Source of the DNA: Spartobacteria bacterium
Lineage (GTDB): Bacteria; Verrucomicrobiota; Verrucomicrobiia; Chthoniobacterales; UBA10450
Direction: 5' to 3'
DNA length: 64,000 nucleotides
Assembly: GCA_003169975.1 (NCBI GenBank)
Contig: PNAA01000057.1
Span: 124,001 to 188,000 of the forward strand
This document shows, one piece after another, positions 22,369 through 32,492 of this stretch. Within the stretch, counting starts at the first letter, position 1, and each line of letters begins with the position of its first letter. Under the pieces are notes generated by a model that made no database searches, was not told where the DNA came from, and saw nothing but the letters and a program-made list of their open reading frames with translations. A program made the translations under genes and the position numbers.

Positions 22369-23485
22369 TCACCGGTGTTTTGACAATCCCGCCATCCACC
22401 GCTTCGCCAAGCGGAGTATCGCACACGACGTGTTGGAAGGTGCGTCCGCTGTTGTCCTTTGGCGTAGCCGAGAAGTCGAGCTGTGCGACTAGCCCACCGT
22501 CGGTCCGCGCAGCAATCGCTTCGTGGAGATACGCGATCGCCTCATTTGCGGCAGAACCTGGATCCCACAGATGATGCGCTTCATCGTTTAGCACCATAAC
22601 GTGCTCATGCTCCGTGATGCGTTTGCGTAGCTCCGCGCCCGTATCGAGCGCCTTCGCGCGCGATACCGCGGGCCCAACCCAATTGTAAGTTTCCGTCTCC
22701 TTTTTCCGCCGCTCACTCGTGTCGTAAAGCCGGTGGATGTTCGTCAAATAAACTGTCCCACCTGTAGCTGCGCCAGTGGCTTCATCTTGCAAGACGACAG
22801 ACAAATTCCAATCGCCGCGCCATGCCACTGGAATGAGCGGATCCTTGTCGAAAATATCTTTACCTCCCTCTGCCGGTTTAAAATCCATCTTCAACCGCTC
22901 AAACACAGTGAGATTGGGTGCGATGACGACGAAATGCCTTGCCATCGGTGAGTCGCTCTCCCGCAACGCGTGAAGGTAGCTCCACACCATTGCAAGGCTC
23001 ATAACTTTCGTTTTCCCCGCCCCTGTCGCGACTTTGAATGCATACTTTGGCCATCGATCCTGTTCGGGATTAACACCGAGTGCGGCCGTTTCGGAATCCT
23101 CGCCGGTGAATTCGCCCACAATGCCAGATAGCAAAGTGATGGCGCGCACTTCGTAGATATAGATCAAGGTCTCTATTGCCTCGCGTTGACAGAAGTAATA
23201 CCTGAATGGCACTTGCTGATTGTCGATTTCAATTAAGTGATCCTGCTGAAACCAGTGATGCAACAGTTCACGCGTTGTATCGGAAGCGCCTGGATAATCG
23301 TTCTCTCGCCAGGACTTGACGAGCGACCGCAGATTTTGAGCGATAGCGATTGGTGTTCTGCGGCGGCCCGCTACGGCTCGCGCCGGCTGCCCCTCTTTTT
23401 CGGCTCGGACGCGATGACGATTCGGCTCTTCGTGCGGAGCGAAGAGCGGCTCTAAAGCAGAGATATTAACGTATGGCGCGCTCAC
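22328..23485 (-). CDS. restriction helicase-nuclease subunit, N-terminal part
   Basis: 385 residues from the GTG at 23485, overlapping the mod stop (GTGA). It contains the Walker A motif [16 protein letters not shown], the DEAH box [12 protein letters not shown] and the motif LDFSATPKD. The frame ends at a TGA just after [14 protein letters not shown], where the protein should continue into the 22368 ORF. With its downstream half this is an ATP-dependent restriction subunit partnered with the methyltransferase. It may be inactive because of the frameshift, or the frameshift may be a sequence error. Confidence 0.87.
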   Translation of the reverse strand: MSAPYVNISALEPLFAPHEEPNRHRVRAEKEGQPARAVAGRRRTPIAIAQNLRSLVKSWRENDYPGASDTTRELLHHWFQQDHLIEIDNQQVPFRYYFCQREAIETLIYIYEVRAITLLSGIVGEFTGEDSETAALGVNPEQDRWPKYAFKVATGAGKTKVMSLAMVWSYLHALRESDSPMARHFVVIAPNLTVFERLKMDFKPAEGGKDIFDKDPLIPVAWRGDWNLSVVLQDEATGAATGGTVYLTNIHRLYDTSERRKKETETYNWVGPAVSRAKALDTGAELRKRITEHEHVMVLNDEAHHLWDPGSAANEAIAYLHEAIAARTDGGLVAQLDFSATPKDNSGRTFQHVVCDTPLGEAVDGGIVKTPVIGKGRKWEPQCCD

Positions 23486-25023
23486 ACCTTCACGTCGACT
23501 GTAATGCTTGTATCGCAGCCGAATACATCGACCACCTTTACGCAGGCTGTATACTTTCCGGCCTTTGCGTACTTCCTAAAGCCGGCGTCGCTGGTTATCT
23601 TGAGGGTTCGATCTTTGCGCGTGCGGTAATCTTGCCAATGATGCTCAAAGGGTTGGCCATCCTGATAATCGAAATCAACAGCCCAAAAATCGATAAAATC
23701 GAAACCGCTTTTTAGTGTTCGTTCGCGCAAAGCTTCAAGTTCCTTGCTGGGAACCTCAGCGAGCGATGGAATAAATTTAGTTAACTTAATGTCAACACTT
23801 CCATCCTTACGATTGATCGGTTCGGCTTCGAGCACTGCTACTTCCAAGAACGGTGGCGGACTCGTGCGATTCCTCTCCATGATCTCGCGCGGAATTGGGA
23901 TCAATTTCATTTGAACGCCGTGGCTGGCCTCGACTTCGTGACAGATCAGTCGAAGATCCATTTCGAAGTCCCACGCGAGGCAATGCGCTTCTTTCGCACC
24001 CGCTTCGTGGGCGGCGCGTGCAACTGAGCGCACCTCATCCTGAGTCAGCAGACTGTCGATTCCGTCCACATAAACTAGCGCGCGACCTTTGCGTCCGTGC
24101 AAGTATTCGGTGGGATTCGGCAGCTTTTCAGCTCTGTAAAAACCGAGCACTACTTTCCGATGCTCCTCGTCCGCGCCTTTGAGCCGTTCCTTCTGCCACC
24201 ATTGCCGCTCGTAGCGGCCGAGGTTGTAAACGTCGAACGCGCGATATGGCTGGCCTTCGTCGTGGAGCTTGCGCTGGAGCTCAATCAAGCGCTTGCGGCT
24301 GGTGTGAATGGCGAACCGCCCGAGGTCGGACATGATCCAGCGCCGTCCCAGCCGCTCGGCCACCGCGCCGGTCGTCCCGCTGCCCCCGAAAAAATCCGCG
24401 ACGAGATCGTCTGGGTTGGTGCTGGCTTTGATGATGCGTTCAAGCAGGGCTTCAGGTTCTTGCGTAGAATAATTCAAACGCTCCGGATTCAAACCATGAG
24501 ATAGATTTGGTATGTCGTTCCAAAGAGAACCAATGGCTAATTGGAATTCATCAAGATAGTATTTCTTATACTCTGCGCCCGAGGAAGAGGTATAGATAAG
24601 GTTTCGCCTACGCATCGCTTCGATAGAATCTCGTGAATAGTCACCCAGCGTGACGATTTTGAATTTTCTTCGATCAGGGTCAGAGTAACGGAATTCTTTT
24701 AGCTGCGTATGCGTAAGTTCTGCTGCCGTTTTGTATTGTTGATTGAAAGTGCAATTCTCGCTCTTACTAAACAGAATGATCGATTCAAGTTCACGAGACC
24801 ATTGAGACGAGGATTTCTTGGCGCCTTTTCCTACCGCATCTCGCTGCCAAATGATTTCATTCCGAAAGTATCCCGTGAAGATCTCTTCAAGAACTAACCG
24901 GAGCAGCGAACTTACTCGCCAGTCACAATGAAGGTAGATACTCCCGTGCTCCGACAATAGCTCTTTCATCAAGCTAAGCCGCTCGAACATCATGTGGAGA
25001 TACGAGTCAATCCCTTTTCCCAC
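23482..25023 (-). CDS. site-specific adenine DNA methyltransferase, C-terminal part (frameshifted)
   Basis: 513 codons in the frame beginning [18 protein letters not shown]. Motif I is [19 protein letters not shown], placed after motif IV as in beta-class (type III Mod) enzymes. Between them is the variable target-recognition part ([18 protein letters not shown] onward). The tail ([20 protein letters not shown]) is typical of the larger Mod proteins. The catalytic DPPF lies in the upstream piece. The join at about 25015-25025 is at GGGAAAAGGG, where one missing G would restore WGKGIDSY. Confidence 0.87.
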   Translation of the reverse strand: MGKGIDSYLHMMFERLSLMKELLSEHGSIYLHCDWRVSSLLRLVLEEIFTGYFRNEIIWQRDAVGKGAKKSSSQWSRELESIILFSKSENCTFNQQYKTAAELTHTQLKEFRYSDPDRRKFKIVTLGDYSRDSIEAMRRRNLIYTSSSGAEYKKYYLDEFQLAIGSLWNDIPNLSHGLNPERLNYSTQEPEALLERIIKASTNPDDLVADFFGGSGTTGAVAERLGRRWIMSDLGRFAIHTSRKRLIELQRKLHDEGQPYRAFDVYNLGRYERQWWQKERLKGADEEHRKVVLGFYRAEKLPNPTEYLHGRKGRALVYVDGIDSLLTQDEVRSVARAAHEAGAKEAHCLAWDFEMDLRLICHEVEASHGVQMKLIPIPREIMERNRTSPPPFLEVAVLEAEPINRKDGSVDIKLTKFIPSLAEVPSKELEALRERTLKSGFDFIDFWAVDFDYQDGQPFEHHWQDYRTRKDRTLKITSDAGFRKYAKAGKYTACVKVVDVFGCDTSITVDVKV

Positions 25024-25502
25024 ATGTCTCGATAGGCGACCATTTCAAGCGTCGACTGATCCTTTAAAAGTGCATTTTCCTCGTTCCCTAAATCGACGCG
25101 CATCGTGAAATCCGCGCCGACATCGAAGGGCGGGTCGATATAGATGAGGTCGATGCGGCCTTTGAACTCGACGAGCAGGCTGGCCATAACGAGCTTGTTG
25201 TCGCCCCAGATGAGCCGGTTGCGGAAATCGCCGTTCGCGCCATTCGTCTTCTTCGGATATTGGCCGGACTCCTCGCGAATCCGCGCGCGTGTTTTCTCGA
25301 ATAATTCGATCTGGCCTTCAGCCGCCGCGCGACTTCGCGGCTCGTCAATCGTCTCGATCTTCTGCATCGGCATCGCACATCCGGCGATGTCGACAACACG
25401 ACGGTTTCCGTACTCGTCGTACTTTCCTTCCCAAACGAGCTCTGTCTTGAGCGTCGAGAGCGGATGCGGATTTGCTGGCCCGAAGCGGATTCTGTCAGAC
25501 AT
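24990..25502 (-). CDS. site-specific adenine DNA methyltransferase, N-terminal part (frameshifted)
   Basis: 170 residues from the ATG at 25502 ([20 protein letters not shown]). It contains [16 protein letters not shown] and the catalytic motif IV in [14 protein letters not shown]. The frame ends KGLTRIST soon after MVAYRDMW, whereas homologues continue WGKG(I/L)DSYL, which is found in the next frame. This is therefore the first part of the same Mod gene as 23482-25023. It lies 36 bases downstream of the caspase gene on the same strand. Confidence 0.87.
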   Translation of the reverse strand: MSDRIRFGPANPHPLSTLKTELVWEGKYDEYGNRRVVDIAGCAMPMQKIETIDEPRSRAAAEGQIELFEKTRARIREESGQYPKKTNGANGDFRNRLIWGDNKLVMASLLVEFKGRIDLIYIDPPFDVGADFTMRVDLGNEENALLKDQSTLEMVAYRDMWEKGLTRIST

Positions 25503-25538
25503 AAGCACAAGTTTTCCGCAGCCAGCGGATGAAAACAC

Positions 25539-26498
25539 TCATATTCGACGACTATTGGCGAGCCGCCAATAGTAACGCCCCGAAGCGGTGAGGCGGCACG
25601 CTTTGCTTTGCATTGCCGCGTCATACATATGCGCAGCTCCGACCGGTACGACCAAATGGACCCGGTTCAGAGCTTGAAGTTTGCAGAGAACAGCGATCTT
25701 CGCTTCTTCTTTCTTATCGCACGACGCCTCGAATTCTGGCGACAGCGGGAAATCCTCGGCGGGTAAAGGAAATAGCGTGGGCAATTTGCGGAGAATCGAA
25801 AGCTCCACAGCCGGATAGCACTTGCGGATCGGGACGAGCTTGGATACGTGCGATTTGAATAGTGGTCGTTGATCCCAGGCGCCGAGTGCCGCTTCAACAT
25901 AGGCGTAAATACTGGGTGCGGTCACATCGCCGAGAACGTCCGCGGCGCCGCCTTCCAACGCATCAACGACCAGGGATGTAAACAATCCACCACCTCCAGT
26001 CTCAACGGAGACTTGCTCGCCGCGGCTCGCGGTGAGGATTGAAACACCTTCGCGCAGCAGTGCTTTCGTATTGTCTACTTGTGGTGCGTTGCCGAGATGG
26101 CCCGAATGACAGCAATCAAGCAGGATCACGACTTCAGCTGCTTTCGACTGGTTAGCCATCGTAATCACATCCGCCATCGCAACTCCCTCGTCGTACTTTG
26201 TCGCGTCCTGCGTTACCAAGTAGCCGCCGAGATCGTTTTCACTACCATGTCCGGAGAAACTAAACAGAGCTACGTCCGCCGGATGTTTCAGCAGTTCATC
26301 GAGAGCCGCGCGCAACACCGATCTCGTTACAACGTCGGATTTACCGCCGATCGGAGCGATTAGTTCTCGGAGATCAAAGTTCGGCGAGTCATCCTGGTTT
26401 CGGCTCAGGGTTGCGGCTAACCGCTCTGCGTCACTGACGCAACCGTCAAGCGCGTCAAATGAATACAAGTCGATGCCAACACAAAGAGCGCGGCGCAT
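25539..26498 (-). CDS. caspase-like protease, probable effector of a TIR-signalling defence system
   Basis: 319 residues. The peptidase C14 (caspase/metacaspase) domain spans about residues 1-210: RALCVGIDLYSFDALDGC, catalytic His in ALFSFSGHGSEND (residue 84), catalytic Cys in VVILLDCCHSGH (residue 130). The remaining 100 residues have no match I can name (SKLVPIRKCYPAVELSIL, then NRVHLVVPVGAAHMYDAAMQ) and may be the signal-binding part. The gene starts 19 bases after the stop of a TIR-like gene. A TIR protein plus caspase-like effector is the layout described for type IV Thoeris, where a TIR-made nucleotide activates the protease. The assignment rests on layout and domains. Confidence 0.85.
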   Translation of the reverse strand: MRRALCVGIDLYSFDALDGCVSDAERLAATLSRNQDDSPNFDLRELIAPIGGKSDVVTRSVLRAALDELLKHPADVALFSFSGHGSENDLGGYLVTQDATKYDEGVAMADVITMANQSKAAEVVILLDCCHSGHLGNAPQVDNTKALLREGVSILTASRGEQVSVETGGGGLFTSLVVDALEGGAADVLGDVTAPSIYAYVEAALGAWDQRPLFKSHVSKLVPIRKCYPAVELSILRKLPTLFPLPAEDFPLSPEFEASCDKKEEAKIAVLCKLQALNRVHLVVPVGAAHMYDAAMQSKACRLTASGRYYWRLANSRRI

Positions 26499-26517
26499 TG
26501 GTCCTCCCTGAGTTCTC

Positions 26518-26925
26518 CTAGCGAGAGCCGTGAATCAGCGCCTTAAGATTGTCCCACGTCCATTTGTACATCTTGTCTCCCGGAAGCGCGGAACTCGGTC
26601 TCGTGCATGTTTTTTCACTGCGGCCCTTGAGAAGGAAGTATGGCTTTTTCTCTTCGCGAGCAATAGTCAGCTCGGCGGCAACTCCCTTTGCCGTATCGGT
26701 GTACTCCCCGCAAATCACAATAACGACATCGATGTTATCCATCCTGCGACGTACCTTGCTCTTCCAGTCGCCCGTAAGGGGTTCTTTAAGCGACCTGTCC
26801 TTGATATCGAATGGCGTATCGGAATGCAACGCTTGCCCGGCCAATAGCATGCGAAGATCGTCGTCGTGATCGTAGTCGAAGCTGATGTATGCGCGTTTTT
26901 TGGTCATATCTTTTGTCTCGGGCAT
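26518..26925 (-). CDS. TIR-like (MTH538/DUF1863, ThsB-like) signalling protein
   Basis: 135 residues from the ATG at 26925 (a second start at 26907, MTKKRAYISF). The TIR-like fold is visible: KRAYISFDYDHDDDLRMLLA, FDIKDRSLKEPLTGDW, DVVIVICGEYTDTAKGVAAE, with the Glu in GVAAELTIA at the place of the catalytic Glu of ThsB-type TIR domains, then KKPYFLLKG. Such proteins sense phage infection and produce cyclic ADP-ribose isomers from NAD. It is the first gene of the minus-strand island TIR-caspase-mod-res. Confidence 0.83.
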   Translation of the reverse strand: MPETKDMTKKRAYISFDYDHDDDLRMLLAGQALHSDTPFDIKDRSLKEPLTGDWKSKVRRRMDNIDVVIVICGEYTDTAKGVAAELTIAREEKKPYFLLKGRSEKTCTRPSSALPGDKMYKWTWDNLKALIHGSR

Positions 26926-27082
26926 AAACTACGTAAAACGCAGGATGATGCCAAATCATGCATTGCGAATCAGCCGCAACCCCACTGCCGCAAGATCGAC
27001 AAGCGCGCCACTCGCTTCGTGATCACGGGCGGCGATAAAAACTGCGATCCGTGGCACGCCCACTTGCAGAACGGCTCAGATT

Positions 27083-27298
27083 TCATCGAACGCAGAGGTC
27101 AAACAGACTTTGTCCTTTCATTTGCTTGAGAATCTGAACCACCGCACTCGGCAATTCACCAAACGCATCGACCACGGTGGCGCCGGCCTCACGCAAAGCC
27201 TTCATTTTTCGGCGTGCGTGCCTCGATCACCTTCAATAATCGCGCCCGCGTGACTGAAGCGCGTGCCTTGGCGGTGCGAAGCGGGCGAGATCCGCAGC
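27083..27298 (-). pseudogene. 3' remnant of sucD (succinyl-CoA synthetase alpha subunit)
   Basis: Two adjoining frames give FSHAGAIIEGDRGTHAEK and then MKALREAGATVVDAFGELPS followed by AVVQILKQM. These are the glycine-rich HAGAI loop and the end of SucD, interrupted by a frameshift. The rest of sucD and sucC are absent. The remnant sits at the edge of the defence island, so the island or a deletion probably removed the gene. The remaining sequence 26926-27082 holds nothing I can identify. Confidence 0.75.
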
Positions 27299-27309
27299 CG
27301 ACGTAGTCG

Positions 27310-29124
27310 TTAGGCGGCGGCCGCGTTGGCGGCCCGTTTCCGCGCGTTGGCATCGAGGACGCGCTTGCGCAGACGAAGCGATTTTGGAGTTACCTCGACG
27401 TATTCGTCGGCGCTGATGTACTCGATCGCGCGCTCGAGAGTCATCTTGAGCGGAGCTTCGAGCTGGATGCCTTTGCCGTCGCCCTGGCTCCGCATGTTGG
27501 TGAGGTGTTTCGCCTTGCAGGGGTTGACCGGGAGATCGTCCGGGCGCGCGTTTTCGCCGACGATCATGCCAGCATAAATCTCTTCCTGCGGCCCGATGAA
27601 CAATTTGCCGCGGACCTGAATGTTGTTGAGCGCGTAGGCGGTGCTGATGCCGGGTTCCATCGAGACGAGGACGCCGCGGGTGCGGCCTTCCATCTCACCC
27701 TTGTAGGGGGCGTATTCACGGAACAAGTGGCTCATAATGCCTTCGCCGCGAGTCAGGTTTACGAGATCGGTTTCGAAACCGATGAGGCCGCGCGTGGGGA
27801 CGATGGCTTCGACGGAGACGCGGGTGGCATGGTGATCCATGCTGACAATTTCGCCTTTGCGACCGGCGATCGATTGCAGGACGTCGCCCAGGTTTTCGTT
27901 AGGCACTTCGGCGTAAAGATTCTCGATCGGCTCGAGGAGACCGCCATTTGCGTCGCGTTGAAAAATAACTTCCGGCCGCGAAACCATTACTTCGTAGCCC
28001 TCGCGGCGCATTTGCTCGACCAGGATCGCGATTTGCATTTCCCCGCGCGCGTTAATTTCGAAGGCGCCGGCCGACTCGGTGTCGTTCACTTGAAGCGAAA
28101 CGTTGCCCCGGGTTTCGCGGATGAGGCGCTCCCGCACGTGGCGTGCCGTGACGAACTTCCCGTCGCGCCCGGCGAAGGGCGAGTCGTTGACCAGAATCCG
28201 CATCCGGATGGTGGGCGGGTCGATGTCGACAAACTGGAGCGGGGTGCGTTCTTCGCGATCGGTCAATGTTTCACCGATGAAAACTTCCTCGAAACCGGTG
28301 AGGCCGACGATGTCGCCGGCGCTGGCATGTTTGGTCTCGACCTGTTCGAGGCCGGCGTAGGTATAAAGCGCGGTGACGTTGCCCTGTTCACGGCGCCCAT
28401 CGCGATGGATGCAAACGATCGAATCGCCGACCGCGACGCGGCCGCTGACAATGCGCCCGAGAGCGATTCGGCCGAGGTAATCGCTATAGTGGAGGTTCGA
28501 GACGAGCATCTGGAAATAGGGCTCGGTCGCGATCGTCGGCGGCGGAATGAATTTCACGATCGCCTCGAAGAGCGGCGTCATGTCTTCGCTGTTTTCGTGC
28601 ACTTCGCGCATCGCGAAGCCGTTCTTGGCGCTCGCGTAAATGATTGGGAAATCGAGTTGTTCGTCGTTCGCTTTCAGCTCGACGAAGAGATCGAAAACCA
28701 TGTCGAGCACCTTATGCGGGCGCGCATTTTCGCGATCGACTTTGTTGATGACGACGATCGGTTTGACCTTGTTTTCGAGCGCTTTTCTCAAAACAAAACG
28801 GGTCTGCGCCTGCGGGCCGTCGTGCGCATCGACCACGAGGAGCACGCCGTCGACCATTTTCATGATGCGTTCGACTTCGCCGCCGAAATCGGCGTGGCCG
28901 GGTGTATCGACAATGTTGATGCGGTAGCCGTTCCAGTTAAAGGCGGCGTTCTTGGCCCGGATCGTGATCCCTTTTTCGCGCTCGAGATCCATCGAGTCCA
29001 TCATGCGCTCCTCGACTTTTTGGTTGGAGCGAAAGGTGCCCGATTGACGGAGCAATTGATCGACGAGCGTCGTCTTGCCGTGATCGACGTGGGCGATGAT
29101 TGCGATGTTGCGGATTTTGTCCAT
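27310..29124 (-). CDS. typA: ribosome-associated GTPase TypA/BipA
   Basis: 604 residues from the ATG at 29124 ([20 protein letters not shown]); codons further upstream are non-coding. The G domain shows [40 protein letters not shown] and [13 protein letters not shown]-like domains III and V follow ([20 protein letters not shown]), then the BipA-specific C-terminal domain ([33 protein letters not shown]). It binds ribosomes and supports assembly and stress responses. The stop TAA lies in a TCGTTAGGC copy at 27307-27315. Confidence 0.97.
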   Translation of the reverse strand: MDKIRNIAIIAHVDHGKTTLVDQLLRQSGTFRSNQKVEERMMDSMDLEREKGITIRAKNAAFNWNGYRINIVDTPGHADFGGEVERIMKMVDGVLLVVDAHDGPQAQTRFVLRKALENKVKPIVVINKVDRENARPHKVLDMVFDLFVELKANDEQLDFPIIYASAKNGFAMREVHENSEDMTPLFEAIVKFIPPPTIATEPYFQMLVSNLHYSDYLGRIALGRIVSGRVAVGDSIVCIHRDGRREQGNVTALYTYAGLEQVETKHASAGDIVGLTGFEEVFIGETLTDREERTPLQFVDIDPPTIRMRILVNDSPFAGRDGKFVTARHVRERLIRETRGNVSLQVNDTESAGAFEINARGEMQIAILVEQMRREGYEVMVSRPEVIFQRDANGGLLEPIENLYAEVPNENLGDVLQSIAGRKGEIVSMDHHATRVSVEAIVPTRGLIGFETDLVNLTRGEGIMSHLFREYAPYKGEMEGRTRGVLVSMEPGISTAYALNNIQVRGKLFIGPQEEIYAGMIVGENARPDDLPVNPCKAKHLTNMRSQGDGKGIQLEAPLKMTLERAIEYISADEYVEVTPKSLRLRKRVLDANARKRAANAAAA

Positions 29125-29282
29125 GACGTTAATGCCTCGTTCGGGCGTAAAGCAGGCGCGCCGCACTGCCGGAGTGTGATGGCAATCCGCCTGAGGCGGA
29201 TTGGCTGCAACCGAGGAGCGCGGAATATGGATGCGACCGCCCCTTGCGTCAACCGGAAGCGCCCGGCGCAACGAACTCGGGA

Positions 29283-29320
29283 AAAGCAAAAACGGCAGGC
29301 CATTGCTGGCCTGCCGTTTC
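29283..29320 (-). terminator. strong intrinsic terminator after the subtilase gene
   Basis: A 13-bp perfect stem AAACGGCAGGCCA/TGGCCTGCCGTTT with loop TTGC (29290-29319) is followed on the minus strand by TT, GC and TTTT. It lies between the end of the protease gene and typA. Confidence 0.85.
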
Positions 29321-29343
29321 GCTAGTTATCCCAATCCGAGACG

Positions 29344-32319
29344 CTAGTTGAGCGGAGCGCGGACCGCCGCTTCGGCGTTAATGAATCCGAAACCGTCCGT
29401 TTTCGAGTAACCGCCACCGATTTTGTTGTTCACGGTCCCGTTGAAGGTGCCGCCACCCGAGGTCGTACCGCTGAAGGTCATCCCGCGGCGGGTGACCGCG
29501 CCATCCGGCAGGAGCAATTCACCACCGAAGAGATCGGCCATGACGAACGAAGTGGAGGTCGCGCCGCCATCCTGGCCGGTGCCGTTCGTAACGACGCGGT
29601 TATGCTGCGGCCCGTGACCGACCGTGAAGCGCACCGTCTTTCCGCTGGTGAAGGTGTCGTTGGCGAACGACAGCGTCATCGTCCACCACTGACCCACTAA
29701 CGAAGGCAACGGAGCCTGGTTACTAAAGGAAGCGCTGATATCGCTTGCGCTCACATCCGAGGTACCCACCGTAAAAGGCTTCGTATTCGGTTCGAAGACG
29801 ATGCCTGGGTAGACGTTGCTGAAGTAGGTGTAGGTCAGATCAAGGCCATTGTTGCCGCCGGTGGTGTTGCCAGCCGTGGCCGCGGAGCCTTCAGGATTGA
29901 AAACCAAACTGGTGATCGCTCCCGGCCCGCGATACGTGAGTGTGAGGTGGTTCACGTTGTTGATGCCGGAACTCGGGTTGAGGCCGAGGTCGGTGTTGGC
30001 CGTGAAGACAACCTGCCCGCCTTCCGAAGTGACTGCTTTGCCCGAAGCATAGTTCGGATCGAGGTCGTGCTGGAAGGTGCTGTTATGCAGCAGGTCCATC
30101 ATCTGCGCCGGCGTGACGCTGCCGGGGCCGCCATGGGCCTCTAAGACTAAGGCAGCAATCGCCGCGGCGTGTGGCGCGGCCGCACTGGTGCCGGAGAAGT
30201 TAGGCTTCGTATCCAGGTCGCCCACGTCATCTGCACCGAAGAAGGAGGTGTTGGCAGCATCAGCCGCGGCCACGCCGGGTTGGAGGCGCACTTCCGGAGT
30301 CGGCAGCCGATTGCCCATGTTATCGAAGTAAACCGTCGCGGGACCGGGCGAGGTAAAGTATTCCGGAATGCTCATCCGGAAAACGCTGTAGGCCGCGGTG
30401 CCGTTACAACCATTGGCCATGGAGTGACCTTTGGTGTTCGGCGTATTCACGGTGAAATATTCCGCCGGTCCGATGCCGGAGAGACCGTTGCCGCGGATGA
30501 TCCAGCGGATGTGGGTCGCCGGTTGCGGCGCGGTCGGCACGCTCGAGCGAGCGATCACATATTGCACCTGCGTTTCGCCCGTCTTTGGCTTGGTCAAGCC
30601 GAATTCAAACGGGACGTTGGTCGCGTAGTTATTCGTCGTGAGCGAGCTGGTCGAGATATAATTACCTTCCAGATCGAAAACGAGCAGGTTGAAGTCGGTC
30701 GTGATTTGCGGATTGAAGCCGTTGTACACATTGACCGTAAAGGGTCCCATCGTTCCGCCGAAGTTCGTTACGATGATCGTGTAAGCGCCGGTGATGGGCG
30801 GAAACAAGTTGATCGTTTCGTCCGTGCCGGTGTCCTGATTGTTCACGATGATGTTACCGTTCGGGTCTTTGACCGTGACGATCGCGTCGAACGAGCTGCC
30901 TGTGTCGGCCGTGACGGTGATGACATAGTTTTGGCCGGCGGTCAGAGAGGGAGTCGTGAAGGTCAGAGCCATGTTGGTATAGACGGCGTGGGCGGTGAAG
31001 ATCGGGTTCGGATCGAAATTCAGCACCTGATTGTAGGGATCGTCCCACTGGAAGTTGGTCGCTGGCGGAACGGCGGGGACGTTAACCGTTTGTGCCACAT
31101 CCTGCTGACCAGGATTCGGATTGAAGTTATGGAATCCGCCCTGGTAGAGGTTGGTCGGGACACTGGCGAGGTTGATGTTGGTGCCATCGAGCGCACCCGG
31201 GCCGTTCGGCACGTTCCGATAGTCGGAGTCGTAGTCATACGTGCCGATGTCGTTCCCCGCGGAGGAGAAGTAGCTCACACCGGCGGCGAAGACGTCATCG
31301 ACCGCGTCGCCGATGATGCCATCTTCGAAAAAGGGCTCGTCGCTGTAACCGACGTCGTCGCAGATCACGTCTGCTTTGAAGCCCTGCTGAATGGGCGGGG
31401 GATATTCATAACCCGGCAACGCGGCGAGGGCACGGATGTTATTGGCAAAGCCGACTTCACCCCCGTTGGCGGTGGCGAAACCGCAACGAGCTTTGGGAGC
31501 CATTTTGTAGCCAATCTGGGTCATCCCTCGGCCTTCATCGGTGCCGGGTATGTCTTGGAGAATGACGACCGGCTGGGTATTCACCGGGTTATTGCCGGCG
31601 CCGGGCAGATCGAAATTGGCCACGTCAGTCGCAGTGCTGCCGATGCTGTCGGAGATGAATCCGATACTCATCCCGGAGCCTTCGTAGTCGAACTTGGCGG
31701 CTGGGTTATAGAACTTGTTGATTTGATCGACGCGATGCTGGTAAACGCCTTGATCGAACGCGGTCCCGAGCAAGGGCAGCGTGGTGCCAGGCTGAATGCC
31801 GCCACCGGGGTGTACCGGCCGGTTCATTTCGGGCTTTAAGCCCAAGTTGACGGAGCGCACTTCGCGCATGTTACCGAGAGCCGGGACATCATCGAGCGAG
31901 ATGAAGCCTTCGACCACACCGGCGCCACGATACTTCGTATCCAGCGCGGTCAGCGTGAAAGACGGGAAGCGCTTCTGCAGCATCGGCACGAGCTTCTCCG
32001 CATTCACGCGATTATTGGTCGGATAGATGTCGACGAGGAATCGGCCGGTATCGGTATCCTGAATCGCGAGGTTGGCGTAGTCCGCCGCCTGTTGGGTAGC
32101 ATAGCCGTTATAGCGAGTCGTAAGAGCTATGCCCTTACTCGCCTGGTCCTTGAGAGCGACATTACTTTCCACGAGTTTATCCAAACCCGCGGCAAGGTTT
32201 TGCGGCACGGGCCGAGCATTCAGAGAGCCTGCTATCAAGCCAAGACAGAGGCAGGCTGAGAAAAGGATGGAGCCCTTTTTGCGCCCCCGGAAGTGCGTTC
32301 GAAGTATGGTTTGTTTCAT
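29344..32319 (-). CDS. large secreted subtilase-like (S8/S53) serine protease
   Basis: 991 residues with a signal peptide (ILFSACLCLGLIAGSLNA). The Asp region is GSGMSIGFISDSIGST and the Ser region is PNFSGTSAAAPHAAAIAALV. The His region of classic subtilisins is replaced by a stretch GTDEGRGMTQIGYKMAPKAR, with Glu near the usual His position, recalling the Glu/Asp/Ser arrangement of sedolisin-like enzymes. A beta-sandwich insert (about 440-560, pre-peptidase C-terminal-like: NYVITVTADTGSSFDAIVTV) lies between the catalytic blocks. The C-terminal 200 residues are beta-rich. It is probably exported for protein degradation. Activity is uncertain because of the changed His region. Confidence 0.8.
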   Translation of the reverse strand: MKQTILRTHFRGRKKGSILFSACLCLGLIAGSLNARPVPQNLAAGLDKLVESNVALKDQASKGIALTTRYNGYATQQAADYANLAIQDTDTGRFLVDIYPTNNRVNAEKLVPMLQKRFPSFTLTALDTKYRGAGVVEGFISLDDVPALGNMREVRSVNLGLKPEMNRPVHPGGGIQPGTTLPLLGTAFDQGVYQHRVDQINKFYNPAAKFDYEGSGMSIGFISDSIGSTATDVANFDLPGAGNNPVNTQPVVILQDIPGTDEGRGMTQIGYKMAPKARCGFATANGGEVGFANNIRALAALPGYEYPPPIQQGFKADVICDDVGYSDEPFFEDGIIGDAVDDVFAAGVSYFSSAGNDIGTYDYDSDYRNVPNGPGALDGTNINLASVPTNLYQGGFHNFNPNPGQQDVAQTVNVPAVPPATNFQWDDPYNQVLNFDPNPIFTAHAVYTNMALTFTTPSLTAGQNYVITVTADTGSSFDAIVTVKDPNGNIIVNNQDTGTDETINLFPPITGAYTIIVTNFGGTMGPFTVNVYNGFNPQITTDFNLLVFDLEGNYISTSSLTTNNYATNVPFEFGLTKPKTGETQVQYVIARSSVPTAPQPATHIRWIIRGNGLSGIGPAEYFTVNTPNTKGHSMANGCNGTAAYSVFRMSIPEYFTSPGPATVYFDNMGNRLPTPEVRLQPGVAAADAANTSFFGADDVGDLDTKPNFSGTSAAAPHAAAIAALVLEAHGGPGSVTPAQMMDLLHNSTFQHDLDPNYASGKAVTSEGGQVVFTANTDLGLNPSSGINNVNHLTLTYRGPGAITSLVFNPEGSAATAGNTTGGNNGLDLTYTYFSNVYPGIVFEPNTKPFTVGTSDVSASDISASFSNQAPLPSLVGQWWTMTLSFANDTFTSGKTVRFTVGHGPQHNRVVTNGTGQDGGATSTSFVMADLFGGELLLPDGAVTRRGMTFSGTTSGGGTFNGTVNNKIGGGYSKTDGFGFINAEAAVRAPLN

Positions 32320-32492
32320 AATTGTTTGATTAACGACGGTTTAGGTTGATGCGCTTGCCAAAGGCGGGGTTTGCGCGTGAATAAATAAAAGATTACAGAA
32401 TTGTCATGTTTCTGACAAGACAAATCTTCGGAACCGGGGTTTTTATGCGGTTCGAGGCGCAAACGCCGGATTAGACGGCGGGAGGAAGGGCT

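Noticed and set aside
27505-29325. 606-codon plus-strand ORF opposite typA
   Set aside because: Mirror frame of a well-conserved GC-rich gene; amino-acid make-up is typical of an antisense shadow and no domain is recognisable.
30169-31839. 556-codon plus-strand ORF opposite the protease gene
   Set aside because: Antisense shadow, rich in Arg, Gly, Val and Asp, with no motif or start signal.
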